Source: Adineta steineri
Taxonomy: Eukaryota; Rotifera; Eurotatoria; Adinetida; Adinetidae
NCBI GenBank assembly: GCA_905250115.1
Contig: CAJNOI010000140.1
Span: 192,084 to 256,083, forward strand
Length of the DNA stretch: 64,000 bases
Direction: 5' to 3'
The first letter of the stretch is position 1. Each line of letters begins with the position of its first letter. Made by a program: the position numbers and the translations under genes. Below are positions 59,025 through 64,000 of the stretch, piece after piece. The notes below the pieces were generated by a model, which did no database searches, was not told the origin of the DNA, and saw only the letters and a program-made list of their open reading frames with translations.

Positions 59025-62000
59025 CTATTCCTCAGTGTCTGGAGAGTTTTTCTTCCGCCACTCCTTGGCTTTCGAAATATAACTGTCAATATCTTCCTCC
59101 GTGAGCCATCCCATAATTCGGTGAAAAGTACGAGAGGCAAAATTTGGTTTACGATCTTGAGTTTTGAAGGAAAGCGCGTGTACCTGACAACTCCAAAAAG
59201 ATTGTGGGTCTCCGGATGGATCGCAGCAGCAACAATAGAAACGTTTAAAGAGATAATGTATACGCCACATAAAAAAACGACCAATGCTTTTCAGCTGTAA
59301 ATGTACCAGCTCATAGTCAGAAAGTAAATCATAAAGCATGATGTTGCGAAAGAGCTTGGCCTGGGTCTTCAAAGTAGGAATCTCACCAACAGCCAGTCCT
59401 ATAAGATAAGACAAATCGAATGAACATGAATATTTTCAAAAATGTCCTTCATAGATAGTATCAAATGAAACTTTTGTTTTACTTACCAATGAGCAGATTT
59501 GTAATGAGAATGGATATTATAATACTCGTTAGAATAAATACAAAATAGATAACAGGATAGAGCATAATGCCCCCTTCATCGGGATTATACAAGCGATCTT
59601 CATAGCCTAAATCGAAAAGAGCGAGTGAGGTGCGCATCATCGCCTCGTATGGAGTTCCGTAAACTGGTTGGTATTGTAACAGCATATAATAAGTAAAGCC
59701 AAAGCCACAAACTAACGTGATGAGCATGGGTAGAGCTTTGAGGAACTTGACGAAAATCAATTGAAGCATAACCACATATAAACCCAAATTCATCCATGGT
59801 ATGTATCGCATATATGTTAATAAAGTGAGCCATGAAAACAGCAGACCAATGGAACCCTAAATTAATGTGTAGCACTCAGGAATTTTTTTTCCACAAATCA
59901 AGTCCGCTATCCTATTATCGTGTACAAACCGCGGAACAAGGATTCTTCTCAGATAACTTGCTCTTGACTCTGGATTAGTTCTTTTCACGTGTATACAATT
60001 GTAGAATAGAATACAATTAAGTAGCGAAACATAATAGAGGCCTTACACTTCATTTCAAATGAGTTAGGTACCGAAAAAGTCCAGACTATATGAGATAGAA
60101 AGAAAGTCATACTAGTACACAGACGAAGAAACCACATACCTGTTTAAACCCCACAAACAAAGTTGCTAATATTATAAACATTTTTGTTGCTGAATTTAAT
60201 TTCTAACGAACCACAAAGAATAAAATACTAAAACCCTCAGACCAATTAGCTAGTTTTCAATTTGCAAATTTTTTTTTGAATAAAATAATTACTTTATTTA
60301 CGTCACCAAATTCTCTTTATTCAGATAGTAATTAAAAAAATAAACAAACTATAAGCTCAAAGTTTTCTGAATGTGTCACTTGTATTCTGTTATTAGATAC
60401 AAAGAAATGTGATTTTACTACTAAAGATCTATGTATAACAGTACTTCATATAAGAAGCATTTAATGCTGAAGATATAAACTTCCTATTCCTACATATAGA
60501 ATTTCTATATCATATAGCACGATATAGACTGAAAGCAAAGGAATTTTATACTGTAATTCTTGTAAAATTTTGATGAGATATTTTCTCTTAAATAGTAAGA
60601 GATTGTATGACTTTTTACTCACCAGTTCCCATTGTACTGGACATCGAATGGCGAGTGGTCCTTGCCAGGAAAACCAGTCTTTAATGTATGTGAAACACAA
60701 AATAAGCGCAAGAACTTCAAGATAGTGTGCCGCTCTGCGAAAAACTCGTGGCGTTGCACCGATAACCAGTGCTGTATTTTTGACGACAAATATAAACATT
60801 AATGTATCGAGAAATGGGTACGCCCAGGTTTCAGTCGGACTTTTGAATGCATTCGGGTTATTCGATGCGACGAGATAGGCACCGACGCGTTCACAAATAC
60901 TCGTATCAGCTCCATAGTCCCATGCAATAGGTTGTATGTTGTTTAGACTTTGATTGTAAAGGTTATAATAGTAGAAAGGATGTGTAGCACGCAGCACTAC
61001 CAGCGTATAGATAGACAAAAATAAGGCAAAACAAATGAAAAAGGAGGAAAAGAAGGCTAAACTAAATCGACGAAATTTCTCTTTGCGCAATCGAATACAA
61101 TAATCGAGCTCCATAAGTTTCAATTGTTGACATTGAGCCATGATGACAAGAGGATGGTTACGAAGAAGTATGTGGCAATCTGACGTGTACATACGTTTCT
61201 TATCCTTCATGTACTTTTCACCTTCAAAGAATCGACGAAAACAAGCAAATGCACGACGCTCTCTTTTTTCTTTACACTTGACGTCCTGATTCTCACCTAT
61301 AACAAAGAAATAATGGAGTAAGTTTACTAGTTATATAAAAATAGACGACTACGAATTAAGAATACCACTGATCATCGAGAACAAGTTTGTTACCAAAGAA
61401 AAAACTAATAAACCCGTCATATTCTAACTAGATGGGCTAATTTGTTCATCTCTGGTGGAGCTTTGTACAAAGTTCATATTCGTAAAAAAACTGTTTTGAA
61501 GTATCATCAATTACTTGAGTAGAGGGTGTGGGTGTGGGTGTATGTACTGTATTCACCAAGGACCTACACCCACACCTTAGAAATTGTGTTTTGTTATTGG
61601 GAAGAGAATTTTAGAGAATTGAGCCCATTTTTATTCCTAATGAAAAGTATTACAATCCGTATTAATTAATACAATGCTAATGATGAGATGACGCCTTGAT
61701 GTTAAGAACAGTAGTTTATATTTTTATCCATCTAATTTGCGGATCTTATCTATATCAATGGTGTAGTGTTAAAAGTAATTTTCTGTATAATACCTAAATT
61801 TTTCATTCTATGCTGCTTATATTCTTGGGTCACTTACCATATGTCCAATCTCGAATGGAATATTGATCGTCGAAAAAGCTGTAATCATACATCGCCTGAT
61901 GAACTGCTTGATTTTCACCTCCGATCACTTTCGTCAACTTGTTCTCGATCACTTCGTAAGCAATGTCGGGCATGAAGATGATCAATTCTCGCATGGGTGT

Positions 62001-63802
62001 CGATGCTACATCATACTCATCTCCTTCACCATAATGAGCATTCTCCATTAAACGTCGCCAATTCTCGCATTCGAGTAGACGACGTACCACTGGCTCCTGA
62101 TGATTAATAATGGCAGTATCGAGAGCATTTAACCCTTTGGAATTGCGTGGTGTGGTATCGATACCAGGCTGTTTAAGTAAGTAGTTAACTACATCCAAAT
62201 GGCCTCCCTCGCAAGCAGAAAAGAAGGGAGTGTCACGTTTGTCCGCTCGAGTATTAATGGAAACGTAGAAGTCTTTGATAAGTCGCTGAACCATTTCAAG
62301 TTTACCTAGAGAACAAGAGAAAACATTCCATTGCATACCTTAATTGTTTAGATTATAGAAATTAGAATCGTAGTAGTAATAATTAGTTTTATATAAAACT
62401 TCTAGATATATTAGATACTTTTTTACTAGAGAAAGCACTTTCAATGGATGAGCTACCATTGATTCTCAGAAGTCTGAACATAATTTGGTACCACTAAAAA
62501 ACTATTTTTTTAAGTTCAATTGTTGAAAAGAGTAGATCTTAACTTAATAGCCCTTTCTTCTATTTCATTAGGTTCACTCATTGGCGTTACAAATGAAGAA
62601 ATCTTTCATCTACTAAACTGATGTTAAACGAATTGAAACCAATAATTAGACATAGGTTTTACTTTCGTGCATTGCATCTATAACTTTTCTTACAAGTAGC
62701 TCCTTGAATTACATAGAAGTAAAAAGATGTAAAAACAAACCTTCAGCACATGCTAGATGCAAAGGTGTTTTGCCGTCACTGTCGCGCACTTTATCCAATA
62801 TTTGCTTGGCTTTTGACTTGTCGTTGTCGTCCATGTCTAGTGGTAACATAATTTGTAAGAGCGCCATATCACCGAGTAGAGCACATTCGTGAAGCGGAGT
62901 CCGATCCTTGAAATCTACCACCTCAAGGTATCCAAAGTCAGATTTCTCTTTCTTCATTTCTGTTACAAGTGCTTTGCAAACCAGAAGATTTCTTTGCTCA
63001 CATGCAAGATGTAGTGGGGTATTACCTTCGTCGTCAGGTGCGTATAGCAGTTGTTCTGACAAGGATTTTCCTCCAGGGAGAAGCCATTTATCACGGTCCT
63101 TATGTTGAAGTATGAGCTTGCAAATCTCGGCATGATTGTTGCGCTTTGCGTCCTCTATGTTCACATTAGATAGCTTCATCGTTACACAGAGTTGACTTTC
63201 GTCTTCAAGAGTATGAGTACAGATTTCGATATCTTCGCTGTCACCTGGTTGTGTTTGTTCGGCGCATACGTGAAGAATGTTCTTCTGACGATGTTCAGGA
63301 TCTTTGGTGCATTTTCCCAGCTGTTCTATCGTTTTTACCGTAAGTAAATAATTGACACACTCAACATAACCGTAGTGAGCAGCAAGTAGAAGAGGTGTGT
63401 ATCCATCTTGATTATAGTCGCAAATATGTTTGTCATACTTTTTGACTAAGAACGCGGTGATTATGTCGTTGTCCGATGGTCCTTCATCAGCTACTTTCCG
63501 ATTGTCGTTCAGTTTACAAGCAAAATGTAAAAAGGGTACTTTCGTCATGTCGAGTGTGCTAATGATTTGAGTCAAAATATCAGGATTGTTCATTTTCAAA
63601 ATAGAAATCGCAGCTCGTTCGCGTTGCACATCATCTTGCAAGTACGTACACAAGCTATTTACTGCGTAAATGTTGTTATTTTCGGCTGCGCGGCATAGTG
63701 CTGACTTTTGATCAGCATCAAGCATATTCACGTATTCATAATAATCTGTGTTGTCCCAACATTCATGTGGTCTCATCAAGAGTAGGTCGATGATTTGTTT
63801 CA
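59025..63802 (-). CDS. TRPA-type ankyrin-repeat cation channel, N-terminus outside window
   Basis: Five exons on the minus strand: 63802-62741, 62305-61838, 61296-60623, 59856-59487 and 59398-59025. All are in phase and give about 982 residues. An acceptor at 63803-63804 shows that more exons lie to the right. At least six ankyrin repeats are visible (DGYTPLLLAAHYGYVECV, EGNTPLHLACEQRNLLVC, DGKTPLHLACAEGKLEMV, RDTPFFSACEGGHLDVV). A linker, six membrane spans and a pore loop (MRTSLALFDLGYEDRL) follow, then the S6/TRP segment LLIGLAVGEIPTLKTQAKLF. The FDLGYED and NLLIGLAVGxI motifs are those of TRPA1-class channels, which sense irritants, heat or mechanical stress. A hairpin lies in the 541-bp intron 61297-61837. 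Confidence 0.92.
61514..61580. repeat. Hairpin family element inside a TRPA intron
   Basis: Left arm CTTGAGTAGAGGGTGTGGG (the arm continues TGTGGGTGTA), right arm CCTACACCCACACCTTAG. One of the longest stems in the family. Confidence 0.8.
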
Positions 63803-64000
63803 CTATGAAAAAGATGAAAGAAAAAATGTCGAAGGAAAAAACGTCGAAAGAAAAAGATCGAAACTTTTGAGATGTCGTTATTAATCAAAATACCTTCATC
63901 CTAATTCGGTGAGTCGACATTTTTTCCAGTCGATATCTTTTTTTTTAATTTTCTTCTATCGAGATTAATTTTCGACAACTATTTTTTGATCTTTTTTTTT
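63803..64000. other. Intron of the TRPA-type gene
   Basis: T-rich on the plus strand with repeated GTCGA/TCGAAA words. It holds no exon I can identify. The upstream exon is beyond the window. Confidence 0.5.

Overview
The window is nuclear DNA of a small invertebrate, most likely a bdelloid rotifer. It is strongly AT-rich. Most genes are split by short GT-AG introns of about 50-60 bp. The gene content fits bdelloids: NHL-repeat proteins anchored at membranes, a divergent rhodopsin-type receptor, an arginine ADP-ribosyltransferase with a Cys/Trp tail, F-box-like LRR proteins, and genes that look bacterial or phage-derived (tail-collar protein, odd kinase, PLP decarboxylase). Species assignment is inference from gene style. 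All exon joins below come from reading splice sites and phase by eye.

Layout. 1-9 kb: 3' end of an LRR protein, a dynamin-family GTPase, a small membrane protein, a 5'-truncated uronate-dehydrogenase-like fragment, a secreted acidic protein and a type I membrane protein. 9-18 kb: gene-poor DNA, a kinase-like gene, a small Zn-site protein, a purine-rich minisatellite, 74-bp tandem repeats and a GPCR. 18-29 kb: a GNAT acetyltransferase, a collar-domain protein with a likely membrane anchor, a secreted GPI-type NHL protein, and an LRR gene in which each 28-residue repeat is its own 84-bp exon. 29-36 kb: a multi-pass membrane protein, single-unit ubiquitin, a C-terminal M1 aminopeptidase fragment, a Cys-rich secreted peptide and a type II NHL protein. 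37-48 kb: the ADP-ribosyltransferase, a decayed two-TM receptor-like gene, an ERF4-like/zinc-ribbon protein and the decarboxylase. 49-64 kb: a complete 12-exon P2X receptor, a Cys-rich GPI-type protein, an E2-like protein lacking the catalytic Cys, a small two-TM protein, and a TRPA-type channel that runs off the right edge.

The most striking feature outside genes is a dispersed family of short imperfect hairpins, about one per 2-2.5 kb. They have a G-rich left arm of CTTGAGGGTGTGG type and a matching C-rich right arm, separated by an unrelated loop. They occur between genes and inside introns, and I found none in a confident coding exon. At least two lie directly against the first surviving exon of a 5'-truncated gene. 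Their arms resemble the G-rich telomere motif (TGTGGG type) that I recall being reported for bdelloids. I found no tRNA, rRNA, CRISPR array or complete transposon.

Functionally the genes do not form a pathway. Several are surface or signalling proteins: P2X and TRPA channels, a GPCR, two NHL ectodomain proteins and several small secreted or anchored Cys-rich proteins. Two belong to the ubiquitin system.
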